The notes under the pieces: generated by a model
Databases searched by the model: none
Told to the model about the DNA's origin: nothing
Seen by the model: the letters and a program-made list of their open reading frames with translations, nothing else
Assembly: GCA_964017235.1 (NCBI GenBank)
Contig: OZ024936.1
Location: 88,324,537 to 88,388,536 of the forward strand
DNA: 64,000 nt
Direction of reading: 5' to 3'
Source: Sabellastarte sp. h YS-2021
Lineage: Eukaryota > Annelida > Polychaeta > Sabellida > Sabellidae
Translations under genes and position numbers: made by a program
Part shown: in pieces, positions 11,389 to 22,356 of the stretch
Numbering within the stretch: position 1 is the stretch's first letter
How the letters are laid out: each line of letters begins with the position of its first letter

Positions 11389-12690
11389 TCTCTAAAAGTA
11401 TTACAGGTGGGCAATTTCTTCTAAATAAGTCATTCACCTACTTTTGGGTGATCTGCCACATAGTGAAGTTGCAGAACTGTAGCTCTTTAGATGGCAGAGT
11501 AATAGCCACTAAAATAAGTAAATGTCTTGTATCTCTAAAAGTAGTACAGATAGGCTATTTCTTCTAAAGACGTGCTTCCCTACTTTGAGTTGATCTGCAT
11601 AATGAAGTGGCAGAACTGTAGCTCTTTGGATGGCAAAGTAATAGCTACTAAAATGAGTAAATGCCTTTTGTCTTTAAAAGTATTGCAATCAAACATTAAA
11701 CTTGTCACTTCTACATGTGCCTCCATCTCGCAGGAAAATTTATATTCCACTATCTTTAGGACATCTAATTTATACGGCGGGAGATAAATGCATGCGTCAG
11801 AATGCTTGTTTATTAAACAATATCAATGCTTATAATTTATTAGACACCAACTTGTCATAGCAGTTTTCTCTCAAAATTAAAGTATTAATTAAACAATCTC
11901 AGTTAATCCAATTGGCTTCCCAGTCCTGTGATTTGTCTTTATTTTGCTCTTTGATCTTTAATACTTTCAATTACAGAGAAGTCATCCATTCTACAGTGGT
12001 CAAACAGGTGGGTAAGGTTAAAGAAATAATCCCTTTGTTATTTTAAATTCAAGGGAAGCCATTCAGTCTGCAACTAAATATGTGTTTTGTGTCAAAAATA
12101 TTTGTCAGGGATCCATAACTAAAAATTCTATTAATTCAAAGCAACCGTCTATTTCAAATATTCTAAAATAGACAACTGTGTCAAACTAAAAGTTAAAGTT
12201 AAGACTTTTTGAGCAGGATATATAAACATGAAATTTAAATCACAACATTCATATAATCTCTACCCAAAGGTTAATTATTTTAAAAAGCAATTTGCATATA
12301 ATCTCTACACAAAAGTTCAATATTTAAAAGCACTAAAAACAGATGACCCATTACACATATTCACTGATTTCAGTTCAGTGAATATGTGAAGCTATTACTT
12401 GACAAAACCAGTGAATACGCGTATTCCCTAAAATTTTCATGAGCCATAATTCACAAACTGTCTATTGGAGATTTTTTTTGGAGCTGCTTCTGTATCCAGG
12501 ATGAATTTGCTTGTACAGTTCAAAAACGCTGTGTAAGACCAGGTTTGGGAAATGAGAAATATCTCAATATAGATTTTTAAAGACAATTTTTGGATTGCCT
12601 GATGTTTCAGATTGTTAACTGTAGCAATACTAAAACTAGATGTGGATTTGGGAATATTTTCAAGATTTCAGTTTCACTTTCTATTTTTAG
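11389..12690. other. SERINC intron: decayed satellite, then unassigned sequence
   Basis: 11389-11700 holds two or three strongly diverged satellite units (AAAGTA.TACAGATAGG, CACCTACTTTTGGGTGATCTG). After 11787 the sequence is AT-rich with one extra copy of the AATACGCGTATT palindrome at 12410-12429. No other feature seen. Confidence 0.5.
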
Positions 12691-12828
12691 CCTGGATGTG
12701 GATTGGGATGATTGGAGGGTTTGTCTTCATCTTGATTCAGCTGGTTCTGATTGTGGACTTTGCTCATGCCTGGAATGAGAAATGGCTGGAGAATTATGAG
12801 GAGTCACAGTCGAAGTGGTGGTTTGCTG
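12691..12828 (+). CDS. SERINC exon: TM helix with the DFAHAWNE motif
   Basis: A 138-bp exon after CTATTTTTAG, with donor GTGAGT. The first two bases complete an Ala codon. It reads WMWIGMIGGFVFILIQLV, LIVDFAHAWNEKWLENYEES and QSKWWFA. This is the most recognisable SERINC signature: a helix ending in QLVL(I/L)(I/V)DFAH.WN. It ends with one base of a Gly codon completed by the next exon. The intron before it is 9.4 kb and almost entirely repeat. Confidence 0.95.
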
Positions 12829-12869
12829 GTGAGTTATGCCATTTATAAGTTATAAATTATAACTAAGGA

Positions 12870-13400
12870 TGGGTTGGCAGGCCCAGTGTCTCGGTATCGA
12901 GAGCATTTTACTGAAATACCATGACCAGACTTTAGAGCTGCTTCTTCGTTTGTCAACGCATATAACAGAAGGAAAATTTAAAATGCTGGAAACAAACCCC
13001 CCAAAAATGAAGAAATTGCTAACATTTATGCCATAACTTTGTGCATTTGTAGCCTTTTATACATTAGCAATTTCATAGTTAATAAGTGACAACACTTTAG
13101 AACATCCATCTCCCTCGTCAACATATATAATGGAAGGAAAACTTATAATATTGGAACCAAAATAGAAATGTGAAGAACGTACACACTTTATCCCATATTT
13201 TTGTGCATTTGGGCACTTTTATTTCTATTTTGTTGAGGGAAAACGTCCATGATTTGATTTCACAAGTTTCATGTCCTCTGTTTTAATGGGGTGTACTAAA
13301 ACACGGAGTCCCAGAATCACGATAGTTTTACATTGGCAACCTCCCAATCTGCACTTTTGTGATACTCTTTTCCATCCCTATTTATAATACACCTCTGGTG
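12870..13400. repeat. Dispersed repeat related to 27890, 28110 and 54850
   Basis: GGTATCGAGAGCATTTTACTGAAATACCATGACC... aligns with segments at about 27900, 28125 and 54880 (GGTATCGGGAGCATTTTTCTGAAGTACTGTGATG and similar). The copies continue with CTTTA(C/G)A.CT and (T/G)GTCAAC...ATA. A second, partial copy follows at about 13080. The class is unknown. Confidence 0.55.
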
Positions 13401-13679
13401 TTGAAATCGGACACCATTTCCAAAGATTGAGCCTCGTATCGGCAAAATGAGTTGTAATTGAGTTATGCTCGTGTTGGCAAACTGTCAGACTATGTCAAAT
13501 TGTATAATGTTGTGTTATATTATAGACTAAGAAGTATTTGCATAAATTACTCATTTTATGAGTAATTCTGTCTTTCCAAATCCTTAATCATCACAGATTG
13601 TTCAACAGATTTATATGTCGAGATGTATATGAAATTGATGAAATGTTAGTTGGTTTTCCCCGGGTTGAAATATTTGTGT

Positions 13680-14040
13680 TAATTTTAATTCCAATAGTAT
13701 TTTTATAGCGCTTAATCTCCATCTAAAGACAGACTCTAGGCGCACCAAACAGAAAGGCAAAAAACTATGATCATTAACCTGAGACATAGCAGGGGTCAGC
13801 GTCACGGAGAGAAACCAGGAAAAAGGAGAAATTAGGGTGGATATGCTTGTGCAAAGAGAAAGGTTTTGAGCTTCATTCTGAATGAATGGAGAGAAGTGAC
13901 AGAACATACATCATCATCAGGCAAATCATTCCACACCTTTCGTTTGTCATAAGCAAAGCTGAGGCCAATATGCTTCGGAGACTTCTTTGCCGAAGTGTCA
14001 AAAGTGTGGGACCTTACGGAACACACCATCATCAGTGTTA
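13680..14040 (-). mobile_element. 3' end of a LINE (non-LTR retrotransposon), 5'-truncated
   Basis: On the minus strand, 13832-14032 encodes SFAYDKRKVWNDLPDDDVCS then VTSLHSFRMKLKTFLFA. That is the usual C-terminal block of LINE reverse-transcriptase proteins (.LWN.LP....S...FK..LKT.LF). It is followed by a 3' tail (GATTAAGCGCTATAAAAATA) that also occurs at 52850-53055 and in part near 59820. The copy is truncated and dead. Confidence 0.7.
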
Positions 14041-14132
14041 CTGTCTAGTTGCCATCAACTCATCCATTGGCTCGTCCCAGCAATTCCTGTTTACAAAAAA
14101 AAATTAAATACATTTACTTTTTACATTTTCAG

Positions 14133-14306
14133 GCCTGATGTTCTTCACGGTATTCTTCTACCTTCTGTCCATCACGATGGTCGCGCTGTTCTACGTGTTT
14201 TACACGACCGGGGCACCATGTCATCTGCATAAGTTCTTCATCAGTTTCAACATGATCCTCTGCGTCATCTTCAGCATCATGTCCATCCTGCCCAAAATAC
14301 AGGAAG
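14133..14306 (+). CDS. SERINC exon: two TM helices ending MSILPKIQE
   Basis: A 174-bp exon after TACATTTTCAG, with donor GTGGGT. It encodes two hydrophobic segments separated by a short loop with one Cys ([16 protein letters not shown]), then [19 protein letters not shown]. The ISxNMxLC...MSILPKIQE block is diagnostic of SERINC. It leaves one base, G, that pairs with CT of the following exon to give Ala. The exon is GC-richer than its introns, as the other SERINC exons are. Confidence 0.95.
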
Positions 14307-14619
14307 GTGGGTACTGCTGGTGGAACAATTTGACGGGCACTTGTAGTGATGTCACAGTGTTTGTAGGAGTTTTTGATAATTTGTCCTAAAAAAACAAAGT
14401 TTGTTTCAAATGTTTGAAGTTCATTTTGTGCAAAAAATGGTTTCTAATCGGATGTCATAGCTCATATACAGAGATATCTACATTTCTCAGAACCAGTGAC
14501 AAACCAGCAAAGTACAGGATTTTGGCTTTTTTCAAGGCCCTGGAAATTTGTGTATTGAGTTTTGTAAATATTTACACCACTTATTAACCTTATGAATTGT
14601 TTGTATGTTTATCAAAGTG

Positions 14620-14880
14620 TTTAACTTGAAAACTATTAATCAAATCGGGGTCAATTTTTTCACACAAGGTAGGGGGGTGGGGTGTCTATCCCTGGCTCTT
14701 TAACCCTCAAAAAGGATCTATATTGAGTCAATATTATTGAAAATCGAGAAATTTTTAGGGGTTTTTGACAATGTTTGCCCCATAACTCAAAAACTATTAA
14801 TTGCATTGGGGTGTGACACAAGGTGGTTTTACCCCTACCCTGGTTCTCCTTAAAGATGAAAAGGATCCACATAGTGACAT
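14620..14880. repeat. Two diverged ~167-bp repeat units
   Basis: TAACTTGAAAACTATTAATC..GGGGT..(A)CACAAGGT and TAACTCAAAAACTATTAATT..GGGGTGTGACACAAGGT recur about 160-170 bp apart, each followed by CCCTGG(C/T)TCT and AAAGGATC. The wording is that of the element-borne satellites elsewhere in the window. Confidence 0.6.
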
Positions 14881-15281
14881 TGATGGATGCAAGCTTCACT
14901 TGTCTTTTTATTATCCACCACGCAATGTATTTGGCCTAAATACGGGGAAATACAGACCAGGATATATTTTTTTATTTTTTTCGTATACAACGGCACCCCA
15001 GTGCTATGGATAATGAGTGTGAATAACCTTCATTTTTCAACAATATCTCGGAAAGTATGTAGCTTACAAATATGTATAATATATAACGGTATTCTTACAG
15101 TGCATCTGCTCATTTGCATTACATAAAAATCCCTGCAGAAATTATTGAAGTTTTTATATTCAAAAGATTGCCTGTGCTTTTTGACAGCCTTTTCACATTC
15201 TCTCATTAAATATTCATGCTATTTTACCCATAAATTGTACAAAATGGTGGATAATAAACTAAAACATCCCTCATCAGTCAT

Positions 15282-15382
15282 ATACAGAAAAATATATCAT
15301 TCATGAAGATTAACAATATAATACTGGTGCTACACACTCATATAATATTGTTATCTTCATTCATGATATATTTTTTCTGTAT
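15282..15382. mobile_element. 101-bp hairpin MITE
   Basis: ATACAGAAAAATATATCATT... and its near-perfect inverted copy ...GATATATTTTTTCTGTAT form ~45-bp arms, including TCATGAAGAT/ATCTTCATTCATGA, around a short loop. Confidence 0.75.
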
Positions 15383-15764
15383 GTGTCATTCGGGAAGTTC
15401 TCCTATTATATATTTTCTGTTGTCTGTCCATGCTCAGAGAGTAGCCATTTGATTGGATACTGGCAGCATTTTAAAATGGCATATAAGTATGAAACAGTGG
15501 GAAAATACAAATTTGGGAGGCTTGACATGTGGCCATAAGCTTGAGGAAAAAGGCAACAATGAAAATGGTGATTTATAGTTACTGTGGTAATTGGGATAAT
15601 CAGAAAATATATGGAGCAGTGTTCAAAACTGCCTCAGTTCAGCTCTGTCATTCATCATCAATATATCCCAACTGTGAGAGCCCTGGGCACACACCTTACT
15701 GATCTTGGTAAAACCCCTTTGTAACGAGTTATGCAGTTTGTGTGTTATTTTTACCAGTTACGTT

Positions 15765-16156
15765 CAGGGTGTATCCAGTCATGGAAAACCTGGAAAAGTC
15801 ATGGAATTCCATTATTTTTTCCCAGGCCTGGAAAAGTCATGGATATTGACTCCAGGTTTTTGAAAATTCATAAAAAGTCATCCTTTCTTTCATCAGCATT
15901 TCAATACAAGGATACGTTTATGTAATCAGATCAAATTTTGGAGTCTTCCACATCTTCCTGTACTTTAACTGGAACCTTGTGAGTGGTTCTCAAAAGAAAA
16001 AAACCGGTGGGAGCTCATGGCCTCAGTACAGCTCATGGCCTCAGTACATACCACTTTCATGCCACAAAGCATGTAAAAGGTTGAGGTTCTTAATTTTAAA
16101 GTTTTGGTCATGGAGAAGTCATGAAAAAAATATTGAAATTTAGTGGATATACCCTG
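15765..16156. mobile_element. hAT-like MITE with CAGGGTRTATCCA ends
   Basis: It starts CAGGGTGTATCCA and ends TGGATATACCCTG, 13-bp inverted termini with one mismatch. CAGGG termini are typical of hAT-type elements. The interior repeats GGAAAAGTCATGGA and CTCATGGCCTCAGTAC. The flanking 8 bp are similar but not identical, so the target duplication is uncertain. Confidence 0.6.
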
Positions 16157-16247
16157 ATTATGTGTTATTTTGGGGGGAATGGAGAACCAGTATTGTAAAA
16201 TTAAAACCAACTACAGCTCTAATGTATGTTATGTGTTGTCCTCGCAG

Positions 16248-16397
16248 CTAATCCCCGCTCTGGGTTACTGCAGTCCTCCATCATGACTACCTACGTGATG
16301 TATCTGACCTGGTCCGCCATGACGAACAACGAGGATCACCGCTGTAACCCAACCATAGGCGAGATTCTCAACAAGACCAACATACCGATTGACGCTG
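16248..16397 (+). CDS. SERINC exon: RSGLLQSS / YLTWSAM segment
   Basis: A 150-bp exon after GTTGTCCTCGCAG, with donor GTAAGT. It reads ANPRSGLLQSSIMTTYVMYL then TWSAMTNNEDHRCNP, followed by an extracellular-type loop containing NKT, a possible N-glycosylation site. RSGLLQ(S/A)S and YLTWSA are near-invariant in SERINC proteins. Phase 1 in, phase 1 out. The preceding intron carries two MITE-like elements. Confidence 0.95.
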
Positions 16398-16439
16398 GTA
16401 AGTCAGGGTCCAAAAATTGGCAGGAGGCTAGATGTAGTA

Positions 16440-17400
16440 TGACTGGATTGTATCTAAGATAGTTTTATGAATTAATAGCTGATGTCTAGTGTGTCGTCTT
16501 TTTACACGAGTATGTCTAGTGGTGTGAACAATAAACAATTTCGAATTTTCCTTTCGTTGAGGCAGAAACAATGAAATCCCCCCAAAAATATTTGGGAACC
16601 ACTTATTGAAAACATTATTATTTTAGGCTTTCTAATGGCTGATTCTTCTTTGAAACAACAAAAAGTGTACATATTTGATGAAACATGTCACATTTTGATT
16701 TTAACAAAAATAAAAAAAAAGATGTTTTTGCGCTTAATAATATCTTGCAAAAGACATTTCCATTTGTAAATTATGGATCATGTACGCTTGCAGTTAATTT
16801 TCACCATCATCAGTGAGAAACATACAAAATACCGGATTTCATGTATTTCAAAGCCCTTTTAACCAGTTGTGATTTTGGTAAATGATTTTTGCCCCTTCCA
16901 TGAGAATTGATAAGGAAGTGTGTGTGTCAAAGTTTATTAAAAACATTGCTTGTAAAACAGAATTTTGTTTAATTATGATGAATATATAGTCCACTAGTCA
17001 GAGTGGTTATTGATTCATTTTATATCATGCATCGTTCTGTTGGACTTAGTTTCAGGTGATTTTACAGTTTTAATTTTAATCCTTCGATCATAGCGTGTGT
17101 CTGACTTCATCATAACTCTTAAGGTTGAGCGAACTGTTTTTACACAGTAAACTCTGGCACAGTACTTCATCTAAGTAAGGGTGTAATAGGCTTTCAATAT
17201 AAACTGTATTTTCCATATCACTATAGCAGTAATCTTCTATCTGAATAAAGATCTATCTAAGTAATACAAAAGTCCCAATTCTGAGATGCACAAAAAAATG
17301 AGTGTTTTAGTATTGTCCGAAATGACTAAGCCTACTGAGAGCACATGAATTTAATAGAAACGAGAGTGCTTGGGGAACACAAACATCCGCCAAAGCCCAA
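16440..17400. other. SERINC intron, no recognised feature
   Basis: AT-rich intron without clear repeats or exons. Only short low-complexity stretches are visible. Confidence 0.4.
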
Positions 17401-17419
17401 CGCTTATGAGTGCAATGAT

Positions 17420-17580
17420 AATAATAATTTAAAATATCCAGAATATCACCACCAAAAAGAGTCATCCTGTTCCTTGGGCCATTGTCAACATTTCCTGAAA
17501 AATTCATCAAAATCTGTTCAAGCTATTTTTGTAATCAGACAAATGCACGTCGCCCAAAACATAACTTCCTTTTTCAGAAA
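17420..17580. repeat. Fragment of the ATAACCTCCTT dispersed repeat
   Basis: CCAGAATATCACCACCAAAA...TTCCTTGGGCCATTGTCAACAT.TCCTGAAAAATTCATCAAAATC...CAAAACATAACTTCCTT. This is the same text as the multi-copy array at 50880-51470, and as fragments near 28555 and 33370. It resembles a LINE 3' region. Confidence 0.6.
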
Positions 17581-17738
17581 AAAGTAGCTTCTACTCAAGT
17601 TGATGCCTCTAAAATTATTTCATGCAAGTTTATATATTCTAAAGATTCTTGGGTTGTGTTTAATATTTAAGTTACACCACTCTTATATGTGCTGATAATC
17701 TGTAGGGTTGAATTTCATGTTTGTTGATTCCATTTCAG

Positions 17739-17817
17739 CGGGTTCTACTGGTGTATCCTTTGACTGGGCGAGCGTGGTTTCTCTGGTAATCTTCCTGGTC
17801 TGTGTCCTGTATGCCAG
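17739..17817 (+). CDS. SERINC exon: TM helix before the variable cytoplasmic loop
   Basis: A 79-bp exon after ATTCCATTTCAG, with donor GTAGGT. It reads AGSTGVSFDWASVVSLVI then FLVCVLYA, a single helix. It ends with AG, the first two bases of a Ser codon. Each of the four alternative downstream exons begins with one base (C or T) that completes AGC or AGT. This is the fixed 5' partner for all four alternatives. Confidence 0.92.
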
Positions 17818-17890
17818 GTAGGTGCTTCACACATCATCTTAATATCAGTTCTGTTGATGAACTACTGGGGCCATATTCACAAATGGTATC

Positions 17891-18011
17891 TGGGCTGGTA
17901 TTCACAAAAGGGATCAAGCTCAAGTTGGGCTCAAGTTCACAGCTGTTTATACCGTAGTTGAGCTGATTTTTGGCTCTACTTGATCTTGATCTCTTTTGTG
18001 ATTACGGCCCA
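17891..18011. mobile_element. Palindromic MITE, GGTATTCACAAAAGGGATCAAG family, copy 1
   Basis: Starts TGGGCTGGTATTCACAAAAG and ends CTCTTTTGTGATTACGGCCCA. The interior repeats CTCAAGTTG(G/A)GC and AGCTGATTTTTGGCTC in inverted form. Homologous to 18863-18985 and 60087-60219. Confidence 0.75.
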
Positions 18012-18138
18012 AAGGAAGAATGACCCAGAGGTCGGGTTAAGAACATTATAAAAAATCTCTCTCTCAGTGCTTTGGCCATTCCTATTTTGTGAATACCTGT
18101 GCCCCTAGAAAACCCCACCCCGTGAAAATTCTTCCCCA

Positions 18139-18784
18139 AGGGCCGGATTCATGAAAGGTCTTAGCCAAATCGTACTCTTAACTTGGCTATATTCGGGTTA
18201 CAAATGTCATTTCATTCAAGTAAATTGAACTTCAACAAAATCTAGTACATAATTTTTTTATATACTTAGTTTGAAACATTTGAAACTGAAAGTTATAGTT
18301 AACAGAAAGACTTTGAAAATGTTTAGATGAGAGTAAATAAACACATAACATGAAAATTGATAAAATATGCAATAATAGAAATGACTTCTTTTTAAACTGC
18401 TAAATCTTTTCAAAATGCAAGGGGCAGCAGTTGTCTAACTTTTAAACAGGTAATTTGAAAATTAGCTGCTACAATAGAAAACCATTTTTGGTTTTGACAG
18501 ATGTTTAACATCATTCCATGTACCAGTAACTCACTGGCAGCATATTTTGAAAAAAAATAATAGATTTGATTTTGTCATAGTTAATTGTGATCAAAGTTCT
18601 TACCCTCTCTACATGCCTTTACTGTGAAGTCAGGCTTGTAATATTGAACAGGATTAAAAGGCCATTGCATACTTTTGTGGGGGATGTATTGACAAAAGGG
18701 TCTTATCCAAATCTTAGGCTTAATATTGTCTGTATTTGTTTACAAAAGTTAAGCGTGGGTAAGACCTTTCTTGAATACAACCCC
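18139..18784. mobile_element. MITE with GGCCGGATTCATGAAAGGTCTTA ends
   Basis: The left end reads GGGCCGGATTCATGAAAGGT and the right end AGACCTTTCTTGAATACAAC, imperfect inverted repeats that extend inward through CTTAGCCAAATC / AGCGTGGGTAAG-type text. About 650 bp and non-coding. Confidence 0.6.
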
Positions 18785-18862
18785 TGGTATTATTTTTAAA
18801 GTATGTCTCCCCTCTCTCCAACCTTTGAGTGAAAGTATTTAAAAGCAACTCGCCTTAAATTA

Positions 18863-18985
18863 TGGCGCCATATTCACAAAAAGGATCAAGCTCACGGTGA
18901 ACCAAAAATCAGTTCAATCTTAGTATAAACCTGAGCTGATTTTTGGCTCAACTTGAGCTTGATCCCTTTTGTCAATACCAACCCA
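18863..18985. mobile_element. Palindromic MITE, same family as 17891, copy 2
   Basis: CCATATTCACAAAAAGGATC at the left and GATCCCTTTTGTCAATACCA at the right, with AAAAATCAG(T/C)TCAA and GAGCTGATTTTTGGCTCAAC inverted inside. Confidence 0.75.
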
Positions 18986-18989
18986 GATG

Positions 18990-19135
18990 GTTCATAGGTA
19001 TGGCATTCGGTCACTTTACTGTCACCTTAGTGGTTGTGGGTTCGAGTCAAGCTTATCACAACATGCTGGATGCACTGAGAGGGCTGTTGAGATATGACTT
19101 TATCTGTTAAAAAGAATGACCTTGAAAAAAATTAT
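18990..19135 (+). mobile_element. Possible tRNA-derived SINE fragment
   Basis: GTGGTTGTGGGTTCGAGTC is a good pol III box B, and a weak box A-like GGTATGGCATTCGG lies upstream. It resembles the tRNA-headed SINEs at 39390, 52183 and 61294 in spacing but its tail is not recognised. Confidence 0.4.
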
Positions 19136-19586
19136 TATTGAAAGTATATTAATCCAAAAATATAGTCTCTTTTTGTAAACTTTTTCAAATAACAGATCTG
19201 TTTTGCTCGGCATAAGGGGCCGGATTCACGAAAGGTCTCAAGTCTCAAATCTGAGATTTTTGTCTCAAATCTAAGATTTATCTTAGATTTTTCTCAGATT
19301 TGAGACCTTTTGCTCAGCTGGGATTCACAAAAGATCTCAGGCTGAGATTTGGCTCAGATTTGGTCTCAAATCTAAGACTGCCTAGGGGTAAGTTTTCATA
19401 AAATAGAGTATATGTAGTTACAAGTCTCAAAACAAAATGAAAATTGCCAAGTATGACATATTTATATTTTTAACACAAAAACATGAATATTTACTAAAGA
19501 GTTTGTATGAAAACAACAGTAATACATTTACATTCAATTTAGTAATTTACATGAATGGTTGCTTTTGCTGTTTTAATCAGTTATTG

Positions 19587-21676
19587 TATCCACCGGATGC
19601 TTTGGTTTAGCGTCCGCTACGCCGCCGCGCGCAGAGAGATTTTCGGCGTTAACGCTCTAAGAGGAAAACAACAGCAGCTAGGTTCACCAAATTTGCAGGA
19701 TATCTTCATTGGGGGGTAAGCTTCTCTGGGAAGGAAAATAGCCTCATTCTGAAAAACAAGATGGCCGCCACGGGCATTTCTTTGAAAATAATCTACATTT
19801 TTCTACTGGCTGTTCCTCATAGGTAGAAGGTTGAATCTCTTCATAGGTGATATGTATGACACATATACATGTCCTCTATAACCTTGCACACATTTGACCT
19901 TGAAGGTCCTAATTCAAGGTCATCCACGGAGTGCCGAAGTAACCCACATAGCGGACTTTAAAAGTGCCTATATCTCCCTTATTATTGGTCCTAGAGGTTT
20001 GCAATGTGAAGCCAACCTATAGGAAATCATGTGCTGCGAATCTTCTGATGTGGTCACATTTGACCTTGGGCCCCTCCTTCAAGGTCAAACGAGGACAGCC
20101 AAACTTAAAAGTGCTTATAACTCGCTTATTATTGGTCCTAGAGGTTTGGGATGGTAAACCAGCATACAGAAAATCATGGGCTGGGAATCTTCTGGTGTGG
20201 TCGGATTTGACCTTAAACCCCTCCTTCAAGGTCAAATGAGGACAGCCAAACCTAAAAGTGCTTATAACTCGCTTATTATTGGTCCTAGAGGTTTGGTATG
20301 GTAAACCAGCATGTAGAAAATCATGGGCTGGGAATCTTCTGGTGTGGTCGGATTTGACCTTGGGCCCCTCCTTCAAGGTCAAATGAGGATAGGCAAAGGT
20401 AAAAGTGCTTATAACTTGCTTATTATTGGTCCTAGCGGTTTGGGATGTTAAACCAACCTATAGGAAATCATGGGCTGGGAATCTTCTGGCGTTGTCGGAT
20501 TTGACCTTGGGCCCCTCATTCAAGGTCAAACGAGGACAGCCAAACTTAAAAGTGCTTATAACTCGCTTATTATTGGTCCTGGAGGTTTGGGATGGTAAAC
20601 CAGCATATAGAAAATCATGGCCTGGGAATCTTCTGGTGTGGTCGGATTTGACCTTGGGCCCCTCCTTCAAGGTCAAACGAGGATAGCCAAAGGTAAAAGT
20701 GCCTATAACTTGCTTATTATTGGGCATAGAGGTTTGGGATGGTAAACCAACATATAGAAAATCATGGGCTGGGAATCTTCTGGTGAGGTCGGATTTGACC
20801 TCGGGCCCCTCATTCAAGGTCAAACGAGGACAGCCAAGCTTAAAAGTGCTTATAACTCGCTTATTATTGGTCCTGGAGGTTTGGGATGGTAAACCAGCAT
20901 ATAGAAAATCATGGGCTGGGAATCTTCTGGGGTGGTTGGATTTGACCTTGGGCCCCTCCTTCAAGGTCAAACAAGGACAGCCAAAGGTAAAAGTGCCTAT
21001 AACTCGCTTATTATTGGTCCTAGAGGTTTGGGATGGTAAACCAACATATAGAAAATCATGGGCTGGGAATCTTCTGGTGAGGTCGGATTTGACCTTGGGC
21101 CCCTCATTCAAGGTCAAACGAGGACAGCCAAACTTAAAAGTGCTTATAACTCGCTTATTATTGGTCCTAGAGGTTTGGGATGGTAAACCAGCATATAGAA
21201 AATCATGGGCTGGGAATCTTCTGGTGTGGTCGGATTGGACCTAAAACCCCTCCTTCAAGGTCAAATGAGGACAGCCAAACCTAAAAGTGCTTATAACTCG
21301 CTTATTATTGGTCCTAGAGGTTTGGGATGGTAAACCAACATATAGGAAATCATCTGCTGGGAATCTTCTGGTGTGGTCAGATTTGACCTTGGGCCCCACG
21401 GTCAAGGTCAAATGAGGACAGCCAAACTAAAAAGTGCTTATAACTCTCTTATTATTGGTCCTAGATGTTTGGGATGGTAAACCAACATATAGGAAATCAT
21501 GCACTGGGAATCTTCTGGTGTGGTCGGATTTGACCTTGGGCCCCCTTTCAAGGTCAAATGAGGATAGCCAAACTTAAAAGTGCTTATAACTCGCTTGTTA
21601 TTGGTACTAGAGGTTTTGGTGCATTGTCTTTACGGTGGATACAATTTGCATCGGTTCTCCGATGCGCTAGGTCTAG
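19587..21676 (+). mobile_element. Helitron-like element (TATCCACCGG subfamily), complete, nested
   Basis: 5' TATCCACCGG (19587), a leader with GCCGCCGCGCGC and CAAGATGGCCGCCACGGG, an eleven-unit 147-bp array, the inverted motif CGGTGGATA (21633), the hairpin GCATCGGTTCTCCGATGC (21648-21665) and GGTCTAG followed by T. The leader is shared with 25485-26497 at high identity. No coding region. This fits a non-autonomous Helitron/Helentron (HINE- or pearl-like) with a central minisatellite. Confidence 0.75.
19970..21612. repeat. 147-bp tandem array, about 11 copies
   Basis: CT(C/T)GCTTATT starts at 20121, 20268, 20415, 20562 and 20709, exactly 147 bp apart. Two alternating unit types are visible (GACAGCCAAACTTAAAAGTG and GATAGCCAAAGGTAAAAGTG), hinting at a two-unit higher-order repeat in part of the array. 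Because 147 is a multiple of three, both strands stay open over long stretches. Confidence 0.96.
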
Positions 21677-22061
21677 TTTTGTATGCCAGTACAAATTATA
21701 GTAAAAAGAAAACATTTTACTTGATAGAATATATTATAAAATGTGAGTACATGTGGTACAGCTGTAAATATAAATGTGTATGCTTGACACTGATCTCAAC
21801 AGAATGTTACATCAATTTTGATTGGCTCAGACTCAAAACATGTCTGAGATTTTGGTCTCAGCTAAGATCCCTTTCGTGAATCTCAACTTGAGCAGAATCT
21901 CAGCTGAGACAAAAATCTCAGATTTGAGCAAAAATCTGAGATTTGGCTAAGACTTGAGACCTTTTGTAAATCCGGCCCCAGGATGTTATAGTTGTTAATG
22001 TCTTTGTTAGTATTATATACCATCTTTTATCGTACAGTACCTTTTTACATATTTAGTACGA

Positions 22062-22162
22062 GGGGATATATTCACCGAAAGTCTTAGCCAAATTGCAGGT
22101 TTAAGTTTGTGTATAAAAGTTAAGCCTAAGAATTGGCTAAAGACCTTTGGTGAATACTGCTG
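22062..22162. mobile_element. Short palindromic MITE (ATTCACCGAAAGTCTTAGCC)
   Basis: ATATTCACCGAAAGTCTTAG and its inverted partner CTAAAGACCTTTGGTGAAT flank AATTGCAGGTTTAAGTTTGT / AAAAGTTAAGCCTAAGAATT. Related to the ends of 18139-18784 and to 54389-54805. Confidence 0.65.
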
Positions 22163-22356
22163 CAGATTCTTGTCTAATTTCAGCATGCTTTTGTTATAGA
22201 AAAAGCGCTATATAAGAACTATGTAATAATGTAATAATATAACTTATATGACTTAGACTGTGCCACAGCAATGATAAAGTAAAGTTTTAAGTTAATTAGA
22301 GTGTATTGTAATGGCCTTCACATTTGACCTGTGGTGACCTTTTCCCTTTCTTAAAG

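Larger units (their letters stand above)
7777..11786 (+). mobile_element. Composite satellite-bearing element with TATCTCCCG / CGGGAGATA ends
   Basis: TATCTCCCGG at 7777 and GGCGGGAGATA at 11776-11786 are inverted partners, as in the other satellite-bearing elements here. The interior holds a 321-bp array (7990-10075), a 133-bp array (10076-11333), an embedded Helitron-like 3' end (11342-11388) and diverged satellite units (11389-11700). A hairpin plus CTAG directly after the right motif is not clear, so the right boundary is provisional. Confidence 0.45.
19216..21979. mobile_element. TIR element rich in CTCA/TGAG words, split by a Helitron-like element
   Basis: Left end GGGGCCGGATTCACGAAAGG and right end CCTTTTGTAAATCCGGCCCC are inverted repeats. 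Both arms are filled with alternating CTCAAATCTGAGATTT-type words that can fold on themselves. The central 2.1 kb (19587-21676) is a separate nested element, so the original MITE was roughly 0.7 kb. Confidence 0.7.

Noticed and set aside
13886-14032. Additional + strand exon upstream of the SERINC exon at 14133
   Set aside because: The region is the reverse strand of a LINE 3' end; exons 12691-12828 and 14133-14306 join in phase without it.
20017-21244. Long open frames on both strands (up to 219 codons) with internal protein repeats
   Set aside because: Both strands are open because the 147-bp unit is divisible by three and happens to lack stops; it is the central array of a Helitron-like element with no start, promoter or known domain.
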